Below are positions 1-8,565 of a stretch of DNA of 64,000 nt, piece after piece. The notes under the pieces were generated by a model. It was not told the origin of the DNA and did no database searches. It worked only from the letters and a program-made list of their open reading frames with translations. The stretch is from Aquamicrobium defluvii. GTDB lineage: Bacteria; Pseudomonadota; Alphaproteobacteria; Rhizobiales; Rhizobiaceae. The translations under genes were made by a program, and so were the position numbers. The stretch lies in contig NZ_SNZF01000021.1 of the NCBI RefSeq assembly GCF_004363725.1, positions 20,978 through 84,977 of the forward strand, written 5' to 3'. How positions within the stretch are numbered: the stretch's first letter is position 1; each line of letters begins with the position of its first letter.

Positions 1-1661
1 ACATGGCGCTGGTCGACAGCCAGATCGAGGTCATCGCATCCGAGACGGTGCTGGGGCGTGTCGTCCGCGATCTCGATCTGGCCGCCGATCCCGAATTTGC
101 CGGAGACCAGAGCGACCCGCGCCTTGCTTTCGATACGGCGCTGGGGAGCCTCGCGCAGGCCATCGAGGTTTCCCGCCGCGAAAACACCTATGTCATCGAG
201 ATCAGCGCCACCGCGCAGGAGGCTGCCAAGTCGGCGCGGCTCGCCAATGCGATCGCGCAGGCCTATGTCGCAGACCAGATCGCGTCCTCGGCCAATTCCG
301 CCCGCGATGTCAGCGCTGCCATCCGCAGCCGCCTTTCCGAATTGCAGGCGCAGCTCAACGAGGCGGAAGAGAAGGTCGAGACCTTCAAGCGCGAGCACAA
401 CATATCGCAGACGGAGGGACAGCTTCTTGGCGACCGCAGGCTGACCGATCTCAGCGCGCGCCAGTCCGAGGCGCTGGCCCGCGTCAATGAAACCACCGCC
501 CGGTTGCAGGTTCTCGAAGAAGGGCTGCGCACCCGCGGCTATGTCGGCGCCACGACGGCCGATGCCGGCAGCGCGATGGGGGCCTTGCGCACGCGCCTGG
601 CCGATGCCCGCCAGCGGCTGGCCGATCTGCAGAATGTGCTGGGCCCGCGTCATCCGCGCGTTAGCGCCGCCTTGCAGGAGGTGGCGCAGGCCGAGACCGC
701 GATACGCGAGGAAAGCGAGCGGCTTGTGGCAGCCGCGCGCGACGACAACAGGATCGCCATCGATGCGCTGAACAGCATCAATGCCGCCTTGCAGGCGGCG
801 CGCGAGGATTCCTTCACCACCAACGAGAACCTGATCCGGCTGCGCGAACTGGAGCGCGAGGCGCAGTCGATCCGGCTGGTCTATGAGTCCTTCCTCGTGC
901 GGGCGCAGGAGACGGCCCAGCAGGAAGGCATCACCGCGCGCACGGCGCGCGTCATTGCCGAAGCGGCTGTGCCGGTTGCCCCTTCCTTCCCTCCAAAGAT
1001 CCCGATGCTGATCGCATCCGTGGTGATGGGCCTTTTCATCGGCATTCTCGCTGCGATCCTGCGCGATTTCTTTACCGGCCTTCTGGGGCGCGGTCCTCAG
1101 GCCGCGCCGCTGGTGCCGCACCGGGGGGCCGACACGGTCGTTGACGGCCTGATGCTGGTAACGACACTCGGCAGGCCCGAAATGGCGAGGCGGGGCGCTC
1201 TCGACCTTGTGCACGGCTCCATTTCGCGCGGCCGCAGCGCCATATTCGTCGACCTTGCCGCCGATGCGCCGGAAAACGATCCGGGGCTGGCCGAGATCGC
1301 GCTGGGCGAGGTGTCGGCCTTCGGTGCGGTGAAGGCGGATCATGACAGCGGCCTGCACAGGCTCAACGCCGGCCGCTCGCCTGCGCAGTCGAGGCTCTCG
1401 CGGGACGCCGTGTGCAACGTGCTGGAGGCGGTTGCGGCCGAATATGACGATGTCGTCGTCAACATCGGCGAACTGGAAACCGAGCATGGCCTCGCTGCCC
1501 GCATCGCCGCCGAAATGACGCGCAAGGCGGCGCTCGTCGTTCGCGGCGGCAAGGCCGACCCGCAGGAACAGCGCATGGCGCAGGCGCTGTCCAACGACGG
1601 AGCGGTGGCCGTCTCGCTCGTCGCGGCCGGACAGGACAACCATTTCGACAAGGTGGCGTGA
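1..1661 (+). CDS. GumC/Wzz-type exopolysaccharide chain-length/transport protein, 5'-truncated
   Basis: The gene enters from the left edge; the first ATG at base 3 is probably internal, because the N-terminal Wzz membrane segment expected in this family is missing. What remains is a long periplasmic coiled-coil region (roughly residues 80-290 counted from base 3), one transmembrane helix (about 333-355, preceded by the PPKIP motif typical before the second Wzz helix) and a cytoplasmic tail of about 190 residues. The tail resembles the BY-kinase/CpsD fold (an IFVDLAAD strand like Walker A', then GLAEIALGEVSAF and GLHRLNAGR) but has no GxxGKT Walker A motif and no terminal tyrosine cluster. Family members sit in the inner membrane and set polymer length with the polymerase and the outer-membrane exporter. 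It lies beside the flippase, polymerase and transferase genes of the same locus. Confidence 0.85.
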   Translation, partial: MALVDSQIEVIASETVLGRVVRDLDLAADPEFAGDQSDPRLAFDTALGSLAQAIEVSRRENTYVIEISATAQEAAKSARLANAIAQAYVADQIASSANSARDVSAAIRSRLSELQAQLNEAEEKVETFKREHNISQTEGQLLGDRRLTDLSARQSEALARVNETTARLQVLEEGLRTRGYVGATTADAGSAMGALRTRLADARQRLADLQNVLGPRHPRVSAALQEVAQAETAIREESERLVAAARDDNRIAIDALNSINAALQAAREDSFTTNENLIRLRELEREAQSIRLVYESFLVRAQETAQQEGITARTARVIAEAAVPVAPSFPPKIPMLIASVVMGLFIGILAAILRDFFTGLLGRGPQAAPLVPHRGADTVVDGLMLVTTLGRPEMARRGALDLVHGSISRGRSAIFVDLAADAPENDPGLAEIALGEVSAFGAVKADHDSGLHRLNAGRSPAQSRLSRDAVCNVLEAVAAEYDDVVVNIGELETEHGLAARIAAEMTRKAALVVRGGKADPQEQRMAQALSNDGAVAVSLVAAGQDNHFDKVA

Positions 1662-2025
1662 ACTTGGGCAATTCGCCATGCGCTGGCGACGCTTGTTGGT
1701 GTCGAGAGCGTTGCTGTCAGGCTACCTCCCGTTCCATAGTTTATGGAAACAATGAAGGCCCATGTCGCATCTGCCAGGCGGGTAACTCTGACGCAATCTC
1801 CTTTGCGCCCCAGCGCGGGAAGGGTTACTGACCGCGCTGCCGTGAGCGGTGCATCATACGTGACTTGCTGGTCAGAAGCGACGCTCGGCGCAATGGATGA
1901 ATTTCCCGGCGCGCTGATGATGGGCACCATAATTAATATGGATCGACATATATTTGTTGGTCCAGAAATTGTCTGCCTGCAACCGAGCGTGAATTTACTG
2001 GGAAAGTGTACGCCTCATCGAATCC
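1662..2025. other. non-coding gap between convergent genes
   Basis: About 360 bp lie between the convergent ends of the GumC-like gene and the FkbM methyltransferase. The middle (around 1925-1975) is AT-richer than the flanks. The open frame starting near 1743 runs into the antisense strand of the methyltransferase and has no recognisable protein features, so I do not call it a gene. No strong hairpin followed by a T-run was seen. Confidence 0.6.
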
Positions 2026-2853
2026 TCATTCTCCGTCAAGAGCGGCATGGGTATCATACCATCCCGGCAGGCCGGCGTTGGTCAGTCTTCCAAAGTGCCA
2101 GAGCAGCCGGTGTACACCGGGGATGCGAAGCAGGACCGATCCGCTGCCCATCAGGCGGTACTTCCGGAAGATGGCGCGATATTCGTCCAGAACCTCTTCG
2201 TAGCCGAGCCATGGCTGTCTGATCTCATCTCCGAACGGGCCGGAAGAATCTGCGGGGAATGTGTACGGGAAAGGTTCGCCGTTCACGCGGTGGAACCGCC
2301 CCTGCATGCCGGGGATGTATTCCTGCTGGACAGCCTTGAAACGGCTGTAGCCCAGCGCGCGCAACCGGTCGCATTCACCGACCACGTCGCCGAAGTCGTC
2401 TTTCGAGGATTCGATCGAGATGTATTTCGGCTTGTCCGGAAAGCTGGCCAGCACCTCCAGCACATGCTGATCGGCGCCCTCGATATCGATCTTCATGTAT
2501 AAGGGCATGCCGAAGTTGCGGATAACCTCCTCCACATCGATGCGTTGCGCCGTGATCTTCTTCGAGGCGGCGCCGATCTTTTCGTTGCGTTCGACCCAAT
2601 CCTTGTCGATCGTGCCCCATACCGAGCGTTCATTGATGAAGAATGTCACCGTATCGCCTGCGGAGGCAGGGGCCACGGCGCCTTCCATGATGGTGAGCTT
2701 TCCTGTCGCGATCTCGGCGGCGAACCGGGCGCGGCATGCCTGCGCCAGTTCCGGATTTGCTTCGAAGGCGACGACCCGGAAACCCTTCTCCAGATAGAAG
2801 GCCGTATCCTCGCCCTTGTGCAGTCCGAAATCGAATACAAGATCACGTTTCAA
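2026..2853 (-). CDS. FkbM family methyltransferase
   Basis: Predicted SAM-dependent O-methyltransferase of 275 aa. The start of the fold reads VFDFGLHKGEDTAFYLEKG, a variant of the glycine-rich SAM loop, followed by the acidic VVAFEANPEL strand and the hallmark YMKIDIEGAD motif near residue 120. FkbM proteins in polysaccharide clusters usually methylate sugar hydroxyls or related acceptors. It lies 110 bp downstream of the flippase on the same strand and may be co-transcribed with it. A role as a decorating enzyme of the exopolysaccharide is inferred from context only. Confidence 0.88.
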   Translation of the reverse strand: MKRDLVFDFGLHKGEDTAFYLEKGFRVVAFEANPELAQACRARFAAEIATGKLTIMEGAVAPASAGDTVTFFINERSVWGTIDKDWVERNEKIGAASKKITAQRIDVEEVIRNFGMPLYMKIDIEGADQHVLEVLASFPDKPKYISIESSKDDFGDVVGECDRLRALGYSRFKAVQQEYIPGMQGRFHRVNGEPFPYTFPADSSGPFGDEIRQPWLGYEEVLDEYRAIFRKYRLMGSGSVLLRIPGVHRLLWHFGRLTNAGLPGWYDTHAALDGE

Positions 2854-2963
2854 AAGCCGGTCCCCCCTGCCTTACGGGTTTGTTCGCTTCCAAGCCTTCG
2901 ACACTCATAGTGGCTTGTCTTTACAAAATTCATACGCGCAGTCGCCTTTTTGCCCCTGTCGTA

Positions 2964-4277
2964 TCAGCTTGTCCTGTTCCTCAGCTTGCCAATGGCAAAC
3001 GCAGTGAACGCAATGTAAGCAATGAACGAAAAAAGCCAGGCCGTGACACGGGCGATGACGATGCCTTTCGCGCCCTGATCCTGAAGCAGCCATGTGCCGA
3101 TGATGAACGTCATCGCCCAGCCGCCTGTGATCGAAAGCCCGGTCCACATATGGCCGGAGGAGACGGGAACCTGCCCGAGCGGCAGGGCGCAGGCGATCAT
3201 GGCCGCGGCAAGGACCACGATCATGAAGATCGGCCAGTCGCGTGACGGGTCGAGCTTGAACAGGAGCAGGAACCAGTCGCCGAACAGCATCATCACGGCA
3301 ACGAAGCCGATGGCGATGGCAAGGTTGGTGCCGATGCCCATCGCCAGCATGTTGCGCACGCGGCGGCTGTCCTTTTCGCCGAAGCCGGAAGAGAGCATCG
3401 GGATAAGCACCTGCACAACGATCTGCGGTGCGAACAAAAGCAGCGTCTCCAGCTGCATGGCGATGAAGTAGAGGCCGACCTGCTCGAGCCCGTCGGGCCT
3501 GTTGACGATGATCGTCGTGCAGATCCAGTTCACCGGCTCGTAGAGGAGGCTGGCGAGCAGCGCCGGTATGGCGTAGCGGGTGATCATCGGCCATTGCGAC
3601 AGCGAGCCGCTGAAGGAGAAGCGGATGCCGCGTGAGCGCAATGCGCGCAGCATCGCGGGTGTGGTGATCATGCAACCTGCAAGATAGGCAAGGCCGAGCG
3701 CCGCAAAGCCGCCCGTCAGCCCGTAAAGATGGAGGCCGGCCGGAACCGAGGCGATCATCAGCACGCCCATGATCATGTTGAGGCGCGCGATGGTTCTGAA
3801 TTCCTGCACGCCGCTCAGTATGGCCGTCTGCACGCTGTTGAGGGCGCTGACGACGATGACCGGCGAAATCACACGCAGATAGAAGGCAAGCTCGGGCTGC
3901 TTCAGGATGCGTCCCGCGATCTCGTTCGAGAACAGATATATGGCAAGCGCCAGCGCTATACCCGTGCCGCCGGCAAGCAGCACGGCCATGCCGGCAAGAC
4001 GCCCGGCAGTTTCCGGCTCGCTGTGGGCGAAGGCGGCGATGTTGCGGGTGGCCATGAGGCTGACGCCGGTGGCCGCCAGCATGCTGGCCGACATCAGCGT
4101 CCCGTAGGTGACGGCGAACTTGCCGACGGATTCGATGCCGAACCAGTGCGAGATCAGCACCGTGGTGATCAGCGGCGTCAGCCGCACGGCCACAGTGCCG
4201 AGCGTCGACCAGATGAGCCCGAAGCCGAATGTCCGGATATCGGCCGACCGGTTGAGCAGTTTCTTCAGTGGCCGCAT
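2964..4277 (-). CDS. Wzx-type oligosaccharide flippase (MOP superfamily)
   Basis: Integral membrane protein of 437 aa with about 12 hydrophobic segments, beginning with a short basic N-terminus and the helix GLIWSTLGTVAVRLTPLITT. The pattern, with LSHWFG-type loop residues and a paired-helix layout, matches polysaccharide biosynthesis/export proteins that flip undecaprenyl-linked repeat units across the inner membrane. The Wzy-type polymerase at 5.8 kb and the GumC-type co-polymerase at the left edge complete a Wzx/Wzy-dependent export set. The substrate cannot be read from the sequence. Confidence 0.88.
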   Translation of the reverse strand: MRPLKKLLNRSADIRTFGFGLIWSTLGTVAVRLTPLITTVLISHWFGIESVGKFAVTYGTLMSASMLAATGVSLMATRNIAAFAHSEPETAGRLAGMAVLLAGGTGIALALAIYLFSNEIAGRILKQPELAFYLRVISPVIVVSALNSVQTAILSGVQEFRTIARLNMIMGVLMIASVPAGLHLYGLTGGFAALGLAYLAGCMITTPAMLRALRSRGIRFSFSGSLSQWPMITRYAIPALLASLLYEPVNWICTTIIVNRPDGLEQVGLYFIAMQLETLLLFAPQIVVQVLIPMLSSGFGEKDSRRVRNMLAMGIGTNLAIAIGFVAVMMLFGDWFLLLFKLDPSRDWPIFMIVVLAAAMIACALPLGQVPVSSGHMWTGLSITGGWAMTFIIGTWLLQDQGAKGIVIARVTAWLFSFIAYIAFTAFAIGKLRNRTS

Positions 4278-4389
4278 GAATCCTCTTGTCCGCCTGTCAG
4301 CCGCCCCTCACAGGCCAGTAGCAGCAATTTATGAGGCAGCCGCTAGGCGGCGCTTCGTCGATTGGAAAGCGTAATGGCCCGGCGTTTTC

Positions 4390-5454
4390 TCACTTGCCGC
4401 CTGCGGCATAAGGAACCGGGCTGTATTTGAGCTTTTTCTTGCCGTTCAGGATGCGCAGGAGCGGCTTTTCGATGAGCTTGTGAATCACCAGACTGGCGAT
4501 GCAGGCAGCCACGATGCTGACAACGGATACAAGCAGCACCGTTGCAGGATGCTCATAGCCGACGATGCGCCTGGCGAGATAGGCGACTGCGCCGATCACA
4601 AAGATATGCGACAGGTAAAGCGCGTAGGAGGCGTCGCCGAGCTGCTCGAGAAGGTTCCAGTGCTTGAGTCTGGGCTCCAGAACCAGACCAAGCACAAGCA
4701 GGCTGGCTGCCCACATGACCTGTCCGGCGAAGCTGATCTGCCCCATGAACCGCGTGCCGTCATCCACGAATGCAATCGCTGCGCCCGCGCCTGCCATCAG
4801 GCAGAGCAGCGCAGTTTTGCTGGTGTCGTATGCGAAGCCATTATCGAGATGGCGCCGGCCTATCCATGTGCCAATAACGAAGGCCAGCGGAGAAGCGCCC
4901 AGATAGAATTCGGCAACCGGGTTGGCGGGGGCGGCGATCAGACCTGCCAGCCACATTGCAACGAAAAATGCAGTCAGCACAGACACGCGCGATGTCACGG
5001 AGAGGAACGCAAGCGCCGCGAACACGATATAGAAATAGACCTCGTAGTTGAGGGTCCATCCAAGAGAGAGAAGCGGGCTGCCTCCGCCTCCGCCGGGTGC
5101 CTCATGAACGATGAAAGCGAGCGACTGGAGGTAATGGGGCCATGTGAAGACGGTCGTCTGGAAGAGGCTGGGCAGGAGGGCAGCCAGAAGCGCCGCCAGG
5201 CTTGTGAATATCCAGTAGAGAGGGATGATCCGGATCGCCCTGCGTTTCAGAAATGCTGGAGCGGAAAAAGGTCCGTTCCCTGAAATGTAGACCATTATGA
5301 AGCCGCTGATGACGAAGAAGAGGATCACCCCCAGCCGGCCCGCGGTCACGATAACGGGGGCATCCGCGCCTATCTGATAGGAAAAGGCGTGCGCGAACAG
5401 AACCAGCAACGCGGCGCAGGCGCGAAGATACTGGACCGAATAGAGTTTCTTCAC
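4390..5454 (-). CDS. acyltransferase 3 family membrane protein
   Basis: Multi-pass membrane acyltransferase of 354 aa from the GTG chosen here. The N-terminus YSVQYLRACAALLVLFAHAF carries the family R/H signature, followed by FFVISGFIMVYISG. Members acetylate or succinylate exopolysaccharide, LPS or Nod factor sugars. The frame is open further upstream (to an ATG at 5544), but that extension is polar, unlike the family, and the GTG at 5454 is preceded by a clear GGAGG Shine-Dalgarno about 7 bp away. It is divergent from the polymerase gene. The acyl group and acceptor are unknown. Confidence 0.88.
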   Translation of the reverse strand: MKKLYSVQYLRACAALLVLFAHAFSYQIGADAPVIVTAGRLGVILFFVISGFIMVYISGNGPFSAPAFLKRRAIRIIPLYWIFTSLAALLAALLPSLFQTTVFTWPHYLQSLAFIVHEAPGGGGGSPLLSLGWTLNYEVYFYIVFAALAFLSVTSRVSVLTAFFVAMWLAGLIAAPANPVAEFYLGASPLAFVIGTWIGRRHLDNGFAYDTSKTALLCLMAGAGAAIAFVDDGTRFMGQISFAGQVMWAASLLVLGLVLEPRLKHWNLLEQLGDASYALYLSHIFVIGAVAYLARRIVGYEHPATVLLVSVVSIVAACIASLVIHKLIEKPLLRILNGKKKLKYSPVPYAAGGK

Positions 5455-5824
5455 GTTTTCCCTCCGCCCGGTTGCAGGCTGTTGACGCCGTCCCGAATAT
5501 CGTTGTCGGTGCTGCGGATGGTATTGAAATGCCAATCCTGCCATTTCAATACACGCAATCCCTTAAATCCAGGCTGCAATTTCATGAAAATTTCTTACAG
5601 TTCGCTAAAAGAGCCTTCTGTCGGGGATAGTGACCAGGGGTTGAATCCGCGCCCGGCTGTGAACGCGCCGTCCCGGCGCCGGCCTTCCTGCCCTGCCGGC
5701 GAGTTCCATGCGCGGGCCGGCATGCCGGTTTCGCGGCAGAGCCTGACACGCTTCATGGTTTCGAAAGGTCCAAGGTACTAAATCAGACAACCTTTAAGGT
5801 GGACGCTCCACAGGCGGAACGGGG
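5455..5824. promoter_or_regulatory. divergent intergenic region with a CCGGCATGCCGG palindrome
   Basis: These 370 bp separate the divergent acyltransferase and polymerase genes and must carry both promoters. The segment at about 5560-5620 is AT-rich. A perfect 12-bp palindrome lies at 5717-5728 within a GC-rich tract. No regulator gene adjoins it, so I cannot assign a binding protein, and no confident -35/-10 pair was picked. Confidence 0.4.
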
Positions 5825-7234
5825 ATGAGGGCGAAACTGGCACCAGGCGGCAGCTTGCCGGATCATTCGGCATCGGGAGTTGCGCATCCCCAAGGGCGCG
5901 GGCTCGTGGACCTGCTCCTTTTCCTCGGCGTTGTGGCGATGTTTTCGCTGTCCGGCTTCGCTCTGGAATTTTTCGGCATACCCTACAATTCGCCCGGCGG
6001 CTCGATCGTTACGAAGATCCATCCCGCAACCTATCTGTTTGTCATGGCGCTGGGACTGGCGGTGATCGCCAACCCCAACCCTGTTGCGTACATGTTCGAT
6101 CTGATGGCGCGTTGCCTCGGGTCCACCTTCCTGCTCGTTGCCTGCATCCTGCTGTGGATATTCATCTCCCGCTTCAAGGGGGACCAGCCGGCCTCGTTTC
6201 TGATCGACGCCATCATGGTCGCGGCCATAATTTACATGCTGTTCGCCGATGTCGGGGACCATTCCCGCCTTAATATCGCGCGCACCGTTCACATCCTGAT
6301 GGTCGTCAATTGCTGCCTGTCGCTGGTCGAGGGGCTGTCCGGCTGGCGCCTTTTTCCCTTCGTCCTGAATGACACGGAACAGGAATGGGAATATCGGGCA
6401 ACCGCATTGCTGGGGCATCCGCTCGGAGGAGCTCTGGCGACCGGCGTCTACACCATCGTCCTGACGACCGTCAGGGATGTGCGCGGCCTTGGAACCCGCT
6501 GGCGGGTGCCGGTCATTCTGCTATGCATGGCGGCCATGCCCTTCATCGGCTCCCGTGTTTCGTTCCTGATAGTTTATGCGACGGTGGCGACGGTCGTGGG
6601 GCTGCAATTCCTGATGTTTCTCAGGGGTGACGCAATCAGCACACGGATGCTGGTCGTGGTGTTGCTGCTGTTGCCGCTTGCTTTCCTGGCCTTGTTCACC
6701 CTCTATGAGTTGGGTGTCTTCGACAATTTCCTCAATCGTTTCATCAACGACAAGGGGAGTGCGCGAAGCCGGCTTGAACTTTTCAAGCTGTTTGAGGACA
6801 TCAGCTTGCGCAACCTGCTGCTGGGTTATCGCCTCATCAGCCTTGAAACGCAGACGAGGCTCGGCGGTCTTGTCGAAGGCATCGAGAATTCCTGGGCCGG
6901 TCATGCATTGCGCTATGGGGTGGTGATGACGGCCATGCTGTGGTTCGGCATAGCCGGCTGGTTCGTCGACATGCTGCGCGCGGCCGGGCGCGGTGTTATC
7001 CTGCCCCTTGCCTATATCTTCCTCATTCTTTCCACCACCGTCGGTATCAGCGGCAAGACCAACATGATGAGCGTTCCCGCCGTCATTATACTGGCGCTTA
7101 TCGGCAAGGGCAGGCAAGCCGTTTCTTCGGGCCGCGGGACCGCCGGCGTCAACGATGTGCTGTCCCGCATCGGCCGCGGTCCGCCAGTTGCGGGAGCGGG
7201 CGGCGTCCGGCTTCCGCCGCAATGTCAATCATGA
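5825..7234 (+). CDS. O-antigen/EPS polymerase, Wzy / VpsF-like
   Basis: Polytopic inner-membrane protein of 469 aa with 10-12 hydrophobic segments and a periplasmic loop around residues 300-360 (following DNFLNRFINDKGSARSRLEL). This is the layout of Wzy polymerases and of the VpsF-type polysaccharide biosynthesis family. The short GSRVSF motif after a helix is also typical of that family. It would join repeat units on the periplasmic face after flipping by the Wzx-type protein. The N-terminal 25 residues are polar and a later start is possible. Sequence conservation in this family is low, so the call rests on topology and context. Confidence 0.75.
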   Translation: MRAKLAPGGSLPDHSASGVAHPQGRGLVDLLLFLGVVAMFSLSGFALEFFGIPYNSPGGSIVTKIHPATYLFVMALGLAVIANPNPVAYMFDLMARCLGSTFLLVACILLWIFISRFKGDQPASFLIDAIMVAAIIYMLFADVGDHSRLNIARTVHILMVVNCCLSLVEGLSGWRLFPFVLNDTEQEWEYRATALLGHPLGGALATGVYTIVLTTVRDVRGLGTRWRVPVILLCMAAMPFIGSRVSFLIVYATVATVVGLQFLMFLRGDAISTRMLVVVLLLLPLAFLALFTLYELGVFDNFLNRFINDKGSARSRLELFKLFEDISLRNLLLGYRLISLETQTRLGGLVEGIENSWAGHALRYGVVMTAMLWFGIAGWFVDMLRAAGRGVILPLAYIFLILSTTVGISGKTNMMSVPAVIILALIGKGRQAVSSGRGTAGVNDVLSRIGRGPPVAGAGGVRLPPQCQS

Positions 7235-7274
7235 CGTGGTCTCGTTTATCCGCGCTTTCAGGAAAGTTCCCGCC

Positions 7275-8405
7275 ATGAGCCCGCAGATGACCCTCCCTTT
7301 TCAGACGATTCCATCCCTGAATGGGATTCGCGCCGTATCGGTGCTGATCGTGATGCTGGCTCATGCCGGTTACGGAGAAATCATTCCGGGCGGCTTCGGC
7401 GTCACGGTGTTCTTTTTCCTCAGCGGCTACCTGATCACGAGCCTGCTGCTCAACGAGTATGAGCATACGGGCTCGATCGGCATCGGGAATTTCTACATAC
7501 GGCGGTTCTTCCGGCTTTTCCCGCCGCTTTTTCTCACATTGGCGATCGCCTATCTTCTGGTTTTCATCAATGTTCTGCCGGGTGGAATCACGCTGTACGG
7601 GGTGCTTTCGCAGATTTTCTACTTTGCGAATTACTACGCGATATTTGTTGATTTCGGCGGCAAGATTCCCGACGGGACAGTCATACTGTGGTCTCTCGCC
7701 GTCGAGGAGCACTTCTATATATTCTATCCGGTTGTCCTGCTGGCTCTTACGGGCTTCGGCCTGCGCCGCCGGGAGATCGGATATGTCTTTGCATTTGTAT
7801 GCGTCGCTGTTCTTCTTTGGCGGATATATCTTTCCCACCAGCCCGGCTTCCATCCGGCGCGCACCTATTTCGGCACGGATACGCGCATAGACTCCATCCT
7901 CTATGGTGCTCTGCTGGCCCTCTGGAGCAACCCGATGGACGGGCTTGCCGAGCGCGGCCGCATGTCGGTGAGGCAATGGATGCTTGTTGCGGGGGCCCTG
8001 TGTCTCGTGGCCTTTACCTTCGTGTATCGAAACGAGAATTTCAGGGAGACGTTCCGCTACTCGCTCCAGGGCGTGGCTCTTTATCCGCTGTTCTATTACG
8101 CGGTCCGTTTTCACGACAATGTCGTGTTCCGGCCATTGAACTGGACGTGGATCGGCAGAATTGGCGTCTGGTCCTACTCCATCTACCTTATCCACCTCAT
8201 CGTCATAAGGCTGGTGGCCACTCAATGGAGCGCCGTATCGGACAAGCCGCTCATCCTGTTTTTCTTCTCTTTCGTCGTCTCTGTTTTCTATGCGGTGTTG
8301 ATCGACAGGTGGGTCGATCCGTATTTCCGCCGACGCCATAGGTCTCCGGCTTCAGGCGGGCAAGGGAAGGACGCCTCATCGGTTCCCGCGCAGACACCGT
8401 CCTGA
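7275..8405 (+). CDS. acyltransferase 3 family membrane protein
   Basis: Second acyltransferase-3 protein of the locus, 376 aa. The N-terminus IPSLNGIRAVSVLIVMLAHAG followed by FFFLSGYLITSLLL and FYIRRFFRLFP is diagnostic; the internal SLAVEEHFYIFYPVVL is the family's second conserved block. The ATG at 7275 is chosen because earlier in-frame starts overlap the polymerase end and give an unrelated polar extension; an AGGAAAG ribosome site lies just upstream. It starts 40 bp after the polymerase and is probably co-transcribed with it. It likely O-acylates the polymer or its repeat unit. Confidence 0.9.
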   Translation: MSPQMTLPFQTIPSLNGIRAVSVLIVMLAHAGYGEIIPGGFGVTVFFFLSGYLITSLLLNEYEHTGSIGIGNFYIRRFFRLFPPLFLTLAIAYLLVFINVLPGGITLYGVLSQIFYFANYYAIFVDFGGKIPDGTVILWSLAVEEHFYIFYPVVLLALTGFGLRRREIGYVFAFVCVAVLLWRIYLSHQPGFHPARTYFGTDTRIDSILYGALLALWSNPMDGLAERGRMSVRQWMLVAGALCLVAFTFVYRNENFRETFRYSLQGVALYPLFYYAVRFHDNVVFRPLNWTWIGRIGVWSYSIYLIHLIVIRLVATQWSAVSDKPLILFFFSFVVSVFYAVLIDRWVDPYFRRRHRSPASGGQGKDASSVPAQTPS

Positions 8406-8565
8406 TCGTCCGATCGGCCGCCTGGCAGATCGCGAGAGGCTGCGCCCGCCTGCGGCCGCCTTAAGCCGAACTTAGCATTTCGTGACCATTACTGTGGTCA
8501 GGCGCGTCTCCGGCCAGCCGCTCCGGGGCCGTCACGTCATGCAGGCAGTTTGTGATGGTTTTTCC

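Noticed and set aside
1743..2222. Open frame after the GumC-like gene
   Set aside because: It overlaps the FkbM gene on the opposite strand and lacks any protein-like pattern.
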